Positions 1-8,837 of a DNA stretch of 12,928 bases are shown in pieces. The notes under the pieces were generated by a model. That model searched no databases and was not told the DNA's origin. It worked only from the letters and a program-made list of their open reading frames with translations. The position numbers and the translations under genes are program-made. Every line of letters begins with the position of its first letter. The first letter of the stretch is position 1. The stretch covers positions 1 through 12,928 of the forward strand of contig LSSL01005869.1 of NCBI GenBank assembly GCA_001953115.1, in the 5' to 3' direction. Source of the stretch: Smittium mucronatum (taxonomy: Eukaryota > Kickxellomycota > Harpellomycetes > Harpellales > Legeriomycetaceae).

Positions 1-1444
1 ATTTCATGATTTGAAAAATGGTATTTAGTTTAATTAGATAATATTAAAAATATGAAGTAAATCAATTGGGCAGTAGATAAAATTTAAAGGAGGTAAAAAA
101 GGTAGATTGAATTTCCAATAGGCCAAATTTTAATATGATAATAGTAATTAAACCAGTTTATTCATTTAAGTGCAGATTTTAATAAATTCCACCTAGTAAA
201 AAAACCACAATTTTTCATTTTATAAATTTAATTTATTATATTTGATTATTTATGATAAAAAATAATACAATAAAAAATTAACTTGAACTTAATAAAATAA
301 AAATACTCCTAAATAACTAAAGAATGTCTAAATTAATCTAAATTTGATTTTCTTTTAAATTAAATAATTTTAGATAAACTGGAAAATCAGTGGTATTTAA
401 TATTTTTTTAAAATATTAAAATTTGAATGGTATAAATCAAGTTCCAATTGAACAACCTATATTTTTTTGTCTTGTTAAAATATTAAAATAACTTAATTGT
501 TTGTATTTTTATATCTTATATCTGTAGCTAATTTTGAATTTTTGAAATTTTAGATGCCTCAGTAAAAAAAGAATTTTTTTTTAAATATTTTATTAGCTCT
601 ACCAATTATTCATAAATTACTTATTTTTTAATTTAATTTATCTTATTTTTACTAATTACGGTAAGAAATTCTCCCTTTTTTATTTAGGTTATTTCATTAT
701 CTTTTTTTATGTATTTTTATAGTGCCTGCTTTATTTTCTATAGCAATAATGTCCTATTTAGAAATAGCTTTCATTTATCTAATATTTATTATCGAATTGA
801 GTTTTATAGTGAATCATCCTTTTGAAACCTTCATAGATATTTGAAAGCTATCGAATTAAAGAATATTTTACCTATTTTAATTCTAAAACCCCAATTTCAT
901 ATAAACCATCATAATAATCAAGTCAAGATAAATATATTTATATTAGGTGGATTGAAACATGAATTTTATCGAAAATTCTAGTTATTTAAACACTAACGAG
1001 GAATGACCATATTAGCTCAATTTAAATTATAATTGATTTAAAACTGGTATTCATTTGACATTATTATTAATTCACTTCATTTTTCATCTAATATTAATTT
1101 ATTTATAAGAGAGATTACCAAATAGGGTATTCAAAGTTTATTCTATGAGCATCTACTAAAGAATTCAACTAATTGGGGTGAAAATATATAAATTCGGGAT
1201 ATAAATGATTTTTAAAAAAACTTCTAATTCAAATTTTTGAAGATCAGGAAAGTAATAAAATAAATTGAAAATTAATATAGGATAAAACACTTATACCTCT
1301 TTTTTTAATATATAAACGATCTTAATCATTTTCATATATTCTAAATTATTCAAAATAAGACAATTGAGCTCTCTATAATTCAAAATAAATGAGTTTAATT
1401 TATTTTAATTTGCTTTATTTATTATCGAAACATCGATTAGAATC

Positions 1445-1464
1445 ACTTAAAAGCTTTTTTAAGT
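1445..1464. repeat. Near-palindrome around AAGCTT
   Basis: The bases acttaaaagcttttttaagt form a near-perfect 20-base palindrome: ACTTAAAA on one side and TTTTTTAAGT on the other, around a GC centre. Such A/T palindromes arise easily by chance in DNA of this composition, so no function is claimed. Confidence 0.4.
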
Positions 1465-1503
1465 TTTTTAAAATTGTTTTAAAGTGTGGGAAGTTATTTT
1501 CGT

Positions 1504-1528
1504 AAACATTATTAAAACATTATTATAT
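1504..1528. repeat. Short direct repeat of ACATTATTA
   Basis: The motif aaacattatta occurs twice almost back to back, forming an 11-base imperfect tandem in AT-rich DNA. It is most easily explained by replication slippage. Confidence 0.35.
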
Positions 1529-2014
1529 CAAATTTAATATGATTATGTGCCATATTAATATGTTCTAATGTAATAATTTTAATGTTACTTTCAGAAAGCT
1601 GTAAAAATAACCAATATATACCGGTTTAAAATTAAAAAACCTTAACAGACTACTAATTTATTTTTTTTGAAATAAGTGGTATATGAGAATGATTGAAATA
1701 AGCTTATTAAGGGTATTCATAAAAAACTAGAATATAACATTATTTTTTGTGTTGAATCAATAGCTTTTAAAAAAATACAACAAAAAAATCTTTAATATCA
1801 CAGGTTATCAGTTATTTACCTTTCATGCATTTGTAAATAACTATTAGTAAATAAATAAATCCATTTTTATTACCCCTACAATCTCCGTAAAAAGATATAT
1901 TAACAAAAAAATTAATGTTATTTAGAATTAAACTTATATAATATTAAATATTAAGGTTATTTTTTTTATATACTGATATTTTTTTTGAATTTTTTTAAAC
2001 ATTTCTATTTAAAA

Positions 2015-2030
2015 CCTAATTTTTTTTAGG
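2015..2030. repeat. Small hairpin CCTAA/TTAGG
   Basis: CCTAA and TTAGG form a perfect 5-base inverted repeat separated by six T residues. It lies about 200 bases before the first recognisable coding remnant of the retrotransposon. It could mark element-associated sequence or be chance. TTAGG resembles telomere-type repeats, but there is only one copy, so that reading is not supported. Confidence 0.3.
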
Positions 2031-2283
2031 ATGGTTGATAATTTAAACATATTCTCAAGCTTCATCATTTCTCGGAAAGGAGACTCATTAATTTTAATCG
2101 TCTTTATTATGTAAATTCGAAAGTTACAACCTATAATATATATATTTATATTTAATTTAAATGTCGTGTATTACGCATTAGTGGAAATTTATAATCTTTT
2201 CTTTCTAAAAGGAATATTACCCGTACGAGAAGCAAGAAGAAATAATTATTTAATATATTGATCATAAAAAATCATTAAAAACA

Positions 2284-3071
2284 ATGTTGTTATCAGAAGT
2301 GATTAAAATAATCAATAATTTAAGCGACATAGTATACCATCTGTAAATAAAAAGACAGATACTAGCCCATCAGGTAGAAAACTGTGATAAAATACCTTAA
2401 AATATCCCAATAGATCCATATATTTAGAAAAAAGCACCTATGACATAGTTTGAAGCGTACCCTGAGCTCTTAGAAACCATTCCAGAGATCAGTGAAGATT
2501 TCTTCAAAAGTCCATAGATGAAAGAGGAAAATGAATATGTCATTCATGTGTACCTAAGGGTAACAGGAGTAAACCATTCCCTGTCTCCATTAAAAAAATT
2601 CACGTTATAGTAAATTAGGAAGTTGGACTCTAATTTATATGGGATTTAACTTTCTCTTGTAAAAATTAATAGAAATATCAATTATTTTGTACTTAATTGA
2701 ATCAAAAACTATTCAGATACAAAACAAGAGATAAACACTGAATTGGAGTTTGCAGAAATTATGAGTTTATTTATCCCAGAACTAGCAATCGTGATCACAA
2801 AGATTATAATAGATAACCTTTAAAAGACAACGGATCTTCCAAGAAGACACCACAACTTTTGAAATTAGAAAATAAACCATTATTTTTCCAAGAAAAATCT
2901 GAAAATATCTTGGAAAATAAGAAGTCACAAAGAAGATTCAGAAAAGCAGAATATATAAAGCCCCTTCAACAGCACCTGCAGGACGTACCAAGCTTCGTTC
3001 CCGTACCGGTGAAAAATATCCAAGTTCAAAATGAACAATCCAATTATGAGCCTTCCAAAAATAACCTATAA
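2284..3071 (+). pseudogene. gag-like ORF1 remnant of YR retrotransposon
   Basis: The likely first ORF of the element encoded a structural, nucleic-acid-binding Gag-like protein. From the ATG at 2284 one frame can be followed for about 190 codons without an indel, to 2862. It is interrupted by stops at 2344, 2398, 2425, 2446, 2515, 2608, 2611, 2647, 2698, 2821 and 2860. Recognisable stretches are YPELLETIPEISEDFF (about 2455-2505) and INTELEFAEIMSLF (about 2731-2772); both resemble segments I associate with Gag-like ORFs of fungal DIRS-type elements. Near 2860 the frame shifts, and an open stretch from 2859 to 3071 continues with a basic segment (KKSQRRFRK), as expected for a nucleic-acid-binding C-terminus. 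No CCHC zinc knuckle is seen. Identity rests on remembered family style plus position before the RT, so it is moderate. The ATG is simply the first in a frame with coding-like content. Confidence 0.6.
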
Positions 3072-3136
3072 ATACCGAAATTTTCGGAACTGGCCAAAGG
3101 GGAGAGCACTGCAATATATTTGGAACCAATAAAGTA

Positions 3137-4164
3137 GAATGGTGGATATAAATTTTTCGGAATATGTGTAAAAGATAAACGGAGGATTTATGGGTTAGAA
3201 AAGTAGTGGAGGAAGGCCTAAAAATACCTTTCAATAAAATGAAAACACTAAAGGAAACCTGTAGGATCCAAAAATCCAAGATAAAAATTCTCAGTTTCTC
3301 CAAAAAAAAAATTACCCAGCGTGTCTCCCACAAAAACTAAAATTCTCCCCAAAATTATTTCATAGATGCTTCGCAATTAACTCAAAAAATACGGCCTGCA
3401 TTGCTGTTATTTCAAGAGATAAATACTCATCCAATAATAGCACCGCAGTAGCTCTTCAACTTCCTTCCAAAAATGTGATGTAATCCACTATTGTACCAAA
3501 GTTATCTCCCATCGCTTACATCTCATCCAACAGATAAAAGAGGAAAATATAATAGGATGCAAGTAGGATAATATCAGAGAGAATAGAATCTCGATTGTAA
3601 AAAAAGCTATAGAAAAAGTAAAAAATGGCTCAAAAGTGTTCTAAAACAGTCTTTTCACCATCACCAAAAAGACCGGTTACCTAATAGCGATATTATATTT
3701 GAAAAAATCGAACTTATATATAATAAAAAAAACATAAAATGGTTTCACTAAGCTGAATATGTTTGCTTATAGCAAGAAAAGACTACATGACTTCTTGATA
3801 CTTAGAATATGAGATCCTCCATATAATTATACACAGGCCCTCCCGCAAATTGTAAGATTTTCATGGAATGAAAGCCACTTCCAATTCAGAGTATTAACCT
3901 CTGGTCTTTCATTAAGCCCCCCTCCCCCACATTCACAAAGATCCTCAGACTTTTTGAACCATGAGCCAAAAAGAAAAGAATACATATTGCAGCTTATTTA
4001 AACAATCTTCTAATAACGGGAGAGTCGGAAATAAAATAAAAACTGAATACAGACCTGGTGTTCAGCAGGCTAAAACAATCATGTTACGAGATAAAGTTGC
4101 CCAGTCATCTCTAATCCCAACACAATCGATCAAAAATCTTGCGATGATAATAAAAGATATATAA
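3137..4164 (+). pseudogene. Reverse transcriptase domain, frameshifted and inactivated
   Basis: This domain copied the element RNA into DNA. Frames used: 3137-3340 (N-terminal part with TEDLWVRKVVEEGLKIPF, typical of the region before the fingers in DIRS-like Pol, stops at 3149 and 3176); 3603-3735 (NSLFTITKKTGYLIAILYL, the fingers motif, usually PKKxGGxRPxLxL); 3736-3855 (KDYMTS followed by a stop and Y where the family has SLD, then HIIIHRPSRK); 3852-3926 (RFSWNESHFQFRVL, then SGLSLSP); 3926-4080 (PTFTKILR, then IAAYLNNLLITGE). The end, SLIPTQSIKNLAMIIKD, lies in the frame 4081-4161. The catalytic YxDD box at 3995-4006 reads YLNN, and the first catalytic Asp position is Tyr. At least four frame changes occur. 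A reading of 3961-4164 as a 67-residue gene is only part real: its first half is a shadow frame. Between 3340 and 3600 the sequence is too decayed to read reliably. Confidence 0.85.
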
Positions 4165-4440
4165 ATGCAACACAGGGTACCTCAAAGAAAGATAAGAAAT
4201 TTATGAAAGGAGGCTACAAAAATGCTAATTGATGGAAAATAAAAAATTCAGAACTTTTCATCGTTCATTGGAAAAGCACAAGAGATGTCAGTCAAAGGGA
4301 TACCAGGGATGCTAATTTTTCGCAGACCGCTGTAGTTAAAGAAAAAAACTCTAAAATTGAAAAAATCCCGTGTTTTAGTGATATAAGTTACCAATAATGC
4401 CAAAAAAAACTACTTTTTTTGAGATATTAGCTCAAGAAAT
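4165..4440 (+). pseudogene. Decayed RT thumb/connection segment
   Basis: This stretch lies between the last clear RT motif and the first RNase H remnant. In these elements it should encode the connection region. Fragments such as GTSKKDKKFMKGG can be read right after the RT end, but I cannot anchor any conserved residue. It is assigned by position and by its base composition, which stays above that of the flanks. Confidence 0.45.
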
Positions 4441-5124
4441 GGAATGGACAATGCTTTCTACCAGAGAATCTAGAAATGTAGCTTTTTAAAGACACCAACA
4501 GCATTCAAGAGGAATAATGATGGGTTCAAAATCTTATTCCGGGTATTTTAGTAATATAGAAAGACAAAAAAATATCAACGAGAAGGAATTATAATAGCCT
4601 AAAAGGCGCTATGTCTACATGAGATAATTGGGAAGTCTGATAACATATATAAAGGAGATAAAGCAGCGATGGCTTGTAAGAAAAAGTTTGGTGGGGCAGT
4701 TTCTCAAATATTATTGCAGATATTCTATAATACATGGAGGAATTATTTAAGAAAAAAAACAAAGCCCCAATTTTCATATATAACATCGTAAAAGGATCCA
4801 AAATATGCATTCAGCAGGCTTACAGAGCAGACTGAATGGGAATTTTCTACAGAAACATTCAAGAATTTGCAGAAAAATTGTGGGCCACACGACATCGATC
4901 TGTTTGCATCACATCAGAATAAAAAATCAAAAAAATACTAAACTTTACAAGGATCCAGCTGCAGTGATCCAGAATGCTCTCGTTTAGAATTAGAAGATAT
5001 GGAAGAAACCATACTGTTGCCTACCGCGGAATTAGACTCCCCATTTTTGCGGAAAGTGGCTCGAGAGAGGGCAAAATTGACTATGATAAACTCATTCTGG
5101 AAATCGATAATATGGTTTCATAAA
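4441..5124 (+). pseudogene. RNase H domain and C-terminal DIDLFAS region
   Basis: RNase H would degrade the RNA strand during reverse transcription. Its start is poor: a possible DxNS...WVQN remnant near 4490-4530, then INEKEL at 4574-4591, which resembles the HINxxEL helix with its catalytic Glu, followed by stops at 4592 and 4595. From 4636 to 5124 a single frame runs for about 163 codons with only two stops (4789 and 4939). It contains GDKAAMA (family pattern DNxTAMAY, so the Asp at 4657 is kept and the next residue is Lys), KKFGGAVSQ, TEWEFSTETF and PHDIDLFAS at about 4885-4911. The last of these is a hallmark block after RNase H in DIRS/Ngaro-type and related Pol proteins. The tail PFLRKVARERAKLTMINSFW, with a WF pair after it, matches the usual segment ahead of the recombinase. 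An apparent 60-residue frame at 4805-4987 is a shadow of this one. Confidence 0.75.
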
Positions 5125-5659
5125 ATATTGTAGATGACTCTGAATTCTCCAATAATCATACCTTAAACACCAATTGTATGGATCCAAAAAGAGTAAAATC
5201 ACTGCTGAAGAAGAAAAAGAATTACAGATTGAAATAAAAGAAAATCAGCGGCGCTCCATCGAGGTTCAGAGTTTCAAAAAATATGCATCAGAAAATTTTT
5301 CAATAAAAAAAATAGGATCAAAACAGCTCATAGATATAGTGAAATTAATAGAAAATTCATAAGTTGGAGGATATTTAAAGAGAATTCAACATCCATATCA
5401 GCTTTGGATATAATAAACTTTTTATCATAGTCTTTGAAGACTGAAAATAGTAAATATAGCACAATAAAAGTCCTAAAAGTTGGTCATAATTAATTTGACA
5501 CAAACCCCCTCAAAGATATCAAATTACCTGAAGCTAAAAATATTTTTTAAGTAATCATTCGAAATTAAATTATTTTCGAATAGTATATTAAGTTTAGATA
5601 AATCAACAATTATTCTGACGATAATAACATGGTGATCAAAAATTAAGTTTGATAAATAA
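5125..5659 (+). pseudogene. Linker and N-terminal part of tyrosine recombinase, badly decayed
   Basis: This stretch joins RNase H to the catalytic recombinase domain. It holds a 62-codon open stretch at 5174-5362, rich in Lys and Glu, whose part QSFKKYASENFSIKK sits where these elements switch from Pol to the recombinase N-terminal (core-binding) domain. After it, fragments such as YSTIKV (about 5450-5467) and FDTNPLKDIKLPEAKNIF (about 5495-5550) resemble the helical core-binding domain, and SDDNNMV near 5616 precedes the catalytic domain. Frames shift often. No methyltransferase motif was seen. Boundaries between ORFs are not recoverable, so I do not call 5174 a genuine start. Confidence 0.55.
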
Positions 5660-6230
5660 CTGTTAAAAAGATTAGCATTTTTATTTGCTACAACTGGATT
5701 TTTATTAGCTAGTGATATTCATAAAGTTGATGAAGTTTGCACTATTTTAAAACAGGACCAGATTATACTTGAAATAGTAAACCCCAAGGAGAAAAGAAAA
5801 GAGAGACCTATAAACGAAATTTCATAATATCAGCTCACAGCGATCCAATATTATGCTCAGTATTGACTATTAAAGAACATAAGACGAGAATAGCCATCAA
5901 AACATGTCCAAAATTACATGATAGCTGAAAAAATCTACTTTAACAGAATGATATGGAATATAAGAGATCAAAAACGCATCCTTTTTTTATACAGTATCAC
6001 CCGATAAATACAAAAATTATCTAAATAAATAAATAAAAAGCTGTATCTATTGGCGCAGCTTTAGCAGCAGAAGCTGGAATTTAGCTTATAAGACATTATC
6101 TCACGCATTTTGATCCAGCTACAGCATGTTTAATTCATATTAACGCTCTCAGGACATAATAAATACAATATACTGAATCAGTTTTAACTCTGAGGTGACT
6201 TATCTTGTCTCCTCTCCGAGGAATAATACT
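5660..6230 (+). pseudogene. Tyrosine recombinase catalytic domain, inactivated
   Basis: This enzyme would integrate the circular DNA intermediate by site-specific strand exchange. Frame 5660-5824 reads LLKRLAFLFATTGFLLASDI, then HKVDE, and ends in NPKEKRKERPINE before a stop at 5825. In this family the first catalytic Arg sits in a G-F-x-R-x-S-D-I context; here that codon (5705-5707) is Leu. Frame 5821-6084 continues with ISAHSDPILCSVLTIKEHKT and CPKLHD, and reaches VSIGAALAAEAGI (6043-6081). An Arg is expected just before SIG as the second catalytic Arg, and here it is Val. After a frameshift, 6099-6149 reads SHAF-stop-SSYSMFNSY-stop-RS. The family has Trp at the first stop (6111) and a Y-Y-R nucleophile region at the second (6141). 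All key residues I can align except the His look damaged. Downstream, 6201-6287 is open and Asn/Thr-rich (RNNTTTNKN); it may be the protein tail. Confidence 0.75.
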
Positions 6231-6330
6231 ACTACGAATAAAAATTTAAGAGCGAATGTTAATTATATTTATTATAGGAGAGGATAAATATCATGTCCCA
6301 ATACAACAACCCTATTATTTTAACATTGCC
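6231..6330 (+). other. Probable 3' end of the retrotransposon (terminal region)
   Basis: The coding remnants fade here and the base composition falls back to the AT-rich flank within about 100 bases. DIRS-type elements end in inverted repeats with an internal complementary region, and Ngaro-type elements in split direct repeats. By eye I could not match this stretch to the 5' end in either orientation. The limit at 6330 is based on composition only. Confidence 0.35.
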
Positions 6331-6746
6331 GAAAGATAATAAATGTACAAAAATGTGTACCACACAACTTTTAAATTAAAACCCTATTTTAAAATTATAA
6401 TTTTATTGGTTGTGGCTTTCAATGTTGCATATTAAAGATAATAACACTTAATATTTATCTACTCTTTTAATAATAAAAATTAATCTTCGACCTTAGAGAT
6501 CAATTAATTATTTAGTAATTGAAGAATAAAAAGGGTTTAACATAAATTTTACATGTAAAATAAACCTATATCCCAAATTTTAAAAATTAAGTTATTCGTA
6601 ATACGTTCCTCTTCAATTTTGTGTTAGCCCTAAGAATAATTCAAATTTTTAAATAGGAAATGAGATTATTTTACTCTTTTTGAATTTTTTTTTTATTGAT
6701 TTTTTTTTTACCAATAGTTCGATTTAGATTTCCGTATAAATATTTA

Positions 6747-6779
6747 AAATAAAGATATTGAAATAAAGATATTGAAATA
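6747..6779. repeat. 14-base tandem repeat, about 2.4 copies
   Basis: The unit aaataaagatattg occurs twice without a mismatch (6747-6760, 6761-6774) and is followed by the first five bases of a third copy. Two perfect copies imply a recent slippage duplication or selection; the former is the simpler reading. Confidence 0.75.
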
Positions 6780-7378
6780 CGCAAAATTTATAGTTATTTT
6801 TTTAGAGCATAATTTTTAATCCCTATAAGTTTCATTATTTGGTTCATTTTTCTGATAATAAACCCTTTTTACGCAGATTTGAAACAGAATTTAATTTTCT
6901 GTTAATATAAGACTTAAAATGATATCAAAATCAGAAAAAATCCAATCAATATCAACTTTATTCCAATAAAATTATAAGAAAACTAATAATGATAATTATA
7001 CGTAGGCTTTTAAATAATAGTTAAAATAATAATCGTTTTAGAATATAAATATGTTGTACGTATTTTTGATTTACAGATAATTTTGATTTCTATGCTATTT
7101 TGATCCTGAATTTTTGGAGGACTTTTATTGGATAAAAACCTCAGTTAATTTATACTTTTATCCAATAAATTTTTATTTGACTTTTTTTTTGTAATGGGAA
7201 CTCCAGCTATGAGGTTTATTTTGTTCGCAAAGTTTCGAGAGATTTTCAAAAAAGAAATAGGCTCTGAAAGTTATGAATTTTGAAAAAAGAATTCTTTTTT
7301 AATTTTTTTTTTTGAAAAAACTTCAGGATCCTTCGATCTTTTCACGACTCTAAATCCAAGATCTATCCTAATCAATGT

Positions 7379-7400
7379 ACTCTAATACTCTAATACTCTT
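7379..7400. repeat. 8-base tandem repeat ACTCTAAT
   Basis: Two perfect copies of actctaat lie at 7379-7386 and 7387-7394, followed by a partial third copy (actct, then a break). This is a short slippage-type minisatellite with slightly more C than its surroundings. Confidence 0.65.
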
Positions 7401-8303
7401 AATATTAAAATTAAATATATCAGAATTGTGAATTGAGAAGCTTCAAATCTGGATACAGAGTGATAACTATTAAATTACCTTTATCTTTCGAATAAATTTT
7501 GTAATAGCGCAATATTCAAGATTCGTTTAACATAAAAATATTTTAGTACTTCTATAATAATCAAATGAGAAAAAGAAAAATTTACCAAAAAAAGTTTAAA
7601 ACTATCAAAAAAATGCAGTTATATGGTCACTTCAGTTTATAATTATAAAAGATTTACAAAAAATTGAAAATTATATTGATTACTTATCTATCATCTCAGT
7701 TAAAATCAAATGGCACTCAGTCTTTATATTTATTTTATGGTGTATTTAATTATATGCAAATTATAGATACATCGGTGCACTATTAAAGATACTTTAGTGA
7801 CACGTGTAAAAAAATATAACCTTTTATCATAATATTATATTTTTTAATCTGAAATAACGAATATAAATATTATTAAGAGCAGCTAAAAGATTATAAAATC
7901 AATTTTTTTTTGATAAAAATGGTGTAAATATGAGATATCATTTCAATTTTAAATTTAAGCATACATTTTTACAGAATTTGCTCAATTTTTCACATATTTT
8001 CATATTATTTAAATATCAATACTAATATTGAGTTAAAATTATCAGATTTTAACAAAAAATCTTTTTTTTGTACCATTATTAACCTTTACAAAGTACTAAA
8101 TATTAATTAGATTTCAAACTGACCACTAAGCGTTATAAACTGAGAATATTTGGAACTATGTTTCTAATCAAAATAAGTATCATCTAAAATTATATGCTAC
8201 TTTTTCATTACATTCTTTACTTTGCTATTTTTTTACTTTTAATGTGTTCAATGATTTTATTTTAAATTTCTACTTGTAATTTAAAAATAAATTTTTTTAT
8301 TGT

Positions 8304-8326
8304 AAAACCTTACGTCACAAGGTTTT
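8304..8326. repeat. Perfect 8-base-pair hairpin AAAACCTT/AAGGTTTT
   Basis: AAAACCTT (8304-8311) and AAGGTTTT (8319-8326) are exact inverted repeats around a 7-base loop, acgtcac. T residues follow, so in bacteria this would look like a weak intrinsic terminator. The surroundings look eukaryotic and no gene lies upstream on either strand, so I record it as a hairpin only. It may also be a remnant of a small transposon terminus. Confidence 0.55.
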
Positions 8327-8821
8327 TTCAAGACTATATGATAAATTTTAGTCGAAGATAAACTTTCATGGTCAAAGCTACCTCCCAGCAACAGGAATAT
8401 ATAATTTTAAATAAGCTTTTTTTATTTTATTGGAACAAGCGAAAACTTTACTAAATTTTTTTATGATTTAATTATCTACTCGAATATATTAATAAAAATT
8501 ATAGCTCAATGACATAATAACCAAGGAAAAATCAAAATCGCTGTGAAATCAAAATTAATTGTAAATAAAAACCACACAAAACATATATTGTAGATTTTTT
8601 TGAAGACCAGGCTATTTTTTCTATGTAAAACATTGGCAACGAAAAAATTTAATCATCTTCGAGCCAATATAGATGTAAAAAATATAATTTCTCTAATAAA
8701 ATTTCATCATTTTGACAATAGATAATTTATTTTTTTAATTATATCCCGAAGTTTAATATGTAAATTTGTCCGATTTCTAAATATATATTTCCAAATTAGG
8801 AAATCAGTAAAATTTTAGTTG

Positions 8822-8837
8822 GAAAGCGTTTGCTTTC
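8822..8837. repeat. Perfect 6-base-pair hairpin GAAAGC/GCTTTC
   Basis: GAAAGC and GCTTTC pair perfectly around the tetraloop GTTT. Outer bases TTG and CAA could extend the stem with a bulge. It stands out from the A/T-only palindromes around it, but it has no gene context. Confidence 0.4.

Larger units (their letters stand above)
1..2220. other. AT-rich gene-free flank (left)
   Basis: About 2.2 kb of strongly AT-rich DNA; the first 60 bases contain only 9 G/C. Stop codons are dense in all frames and I recognise no protein fragment, tRNA or rRNA. It contains A/T homopolymer runs of up to about 9 bases and a few small inverted repeats, listed separately. It looks like eukaryotic intergenic or repeat-decayed DNA. 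The left end of the retrotransposon probably falls somewhere in the last 100-200 bases, but I cannot place it. Confidence 0.6.
2220..6330 (+). mobile_element. Degenerate DIRS/Ngaro-type YR retrotransposon
   Basis: This is an inactivated retrotransposon that would integrate with a tyrosine recombinase instead of a DDE integrase. Broken + strand frames give, in order, a Gag-like protein, reverse transcriptase, RNase H and tyrosine recombinase. Diagnostic fragments are RFSWNESHFQFRVL and IAAYLNNLLITGES (RT), PHDIDLFAS (end of RNase H, typical of DIRS-like elements), and ASDIHKVDE and GAALAAEAGI (recombinase). The methyltransferase domain of classical DIRS elements is not visible, and the roughly 500-base linker between RNase H and recombinase leaves little room for it. 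That fits an Ngaro-like or MT-less fungal type. Higher G+C than the flanks sets the approximate limits. No LTRs, inverted termini or internal complementary region could be verified, so both ends are estimates. At least a dozen stops and several frameshifts make it an old, non-autonomous copy. Confidence 0.85.

Noticed and set aside
86..102. AAAGGAGGTAAAAAAGG, resembling a bacterial ribosome binding site
   Set aside because: No start codon with an open frame follows, and everything else points to eukaryotic DNA; chance purine run.
2938..3333. 131-codon open frame on the minus strand
   Set aside because: It lies antisense to the gag C-terminus and RT N-terminus, where the + strand carries family-like motifs (e.g. 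VVEEGLKIPF). Its composition is that of a reverse-complement shadow, and it matches no family.
3961..4080. First half of an apparent 67-residue gene starting at 3961
   Set aside because: In this stretch the frame beginning at 3926 reads the RT palm motif IAAYLNNLLITGE, so the ATG frame here is a shadow. Only its second half (4081-4161) is real RT coding sequence.
4589..4810. 73-codon open frame on the minus strand
   Set aside because: It is antisense to the RNase H segment, which runs in a single + strand frame with recognisable blocks.
4805..4987. 60-codon + strand frame
   Set aside because: It overlaps, in another frame, the segment reading TEWEFSTETF and PHDIDLFAS; a shadow.
2220..6330. 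Clean RIP signature (only C:G to T:A changes)
   Set aside because: Several clear changes are transversions or indels (Asp to Tyr in the RT, multiple frameshifts), so pure RIP is not supported. A contribution remains possible.
2168..6604. Inverted match gtattacg (2168-2175) / cgtaatac (6597-6604) as terminal inverted repeats of the element
   Set aside because: Only eight bases match and the similarity does not extend on either side; expected by chance over such distances.
8304..8328. Rho-independent terminator
   Set aside because: The hairpin and T run fit the shape, but there is no upstream gene and the context is not bacterial.
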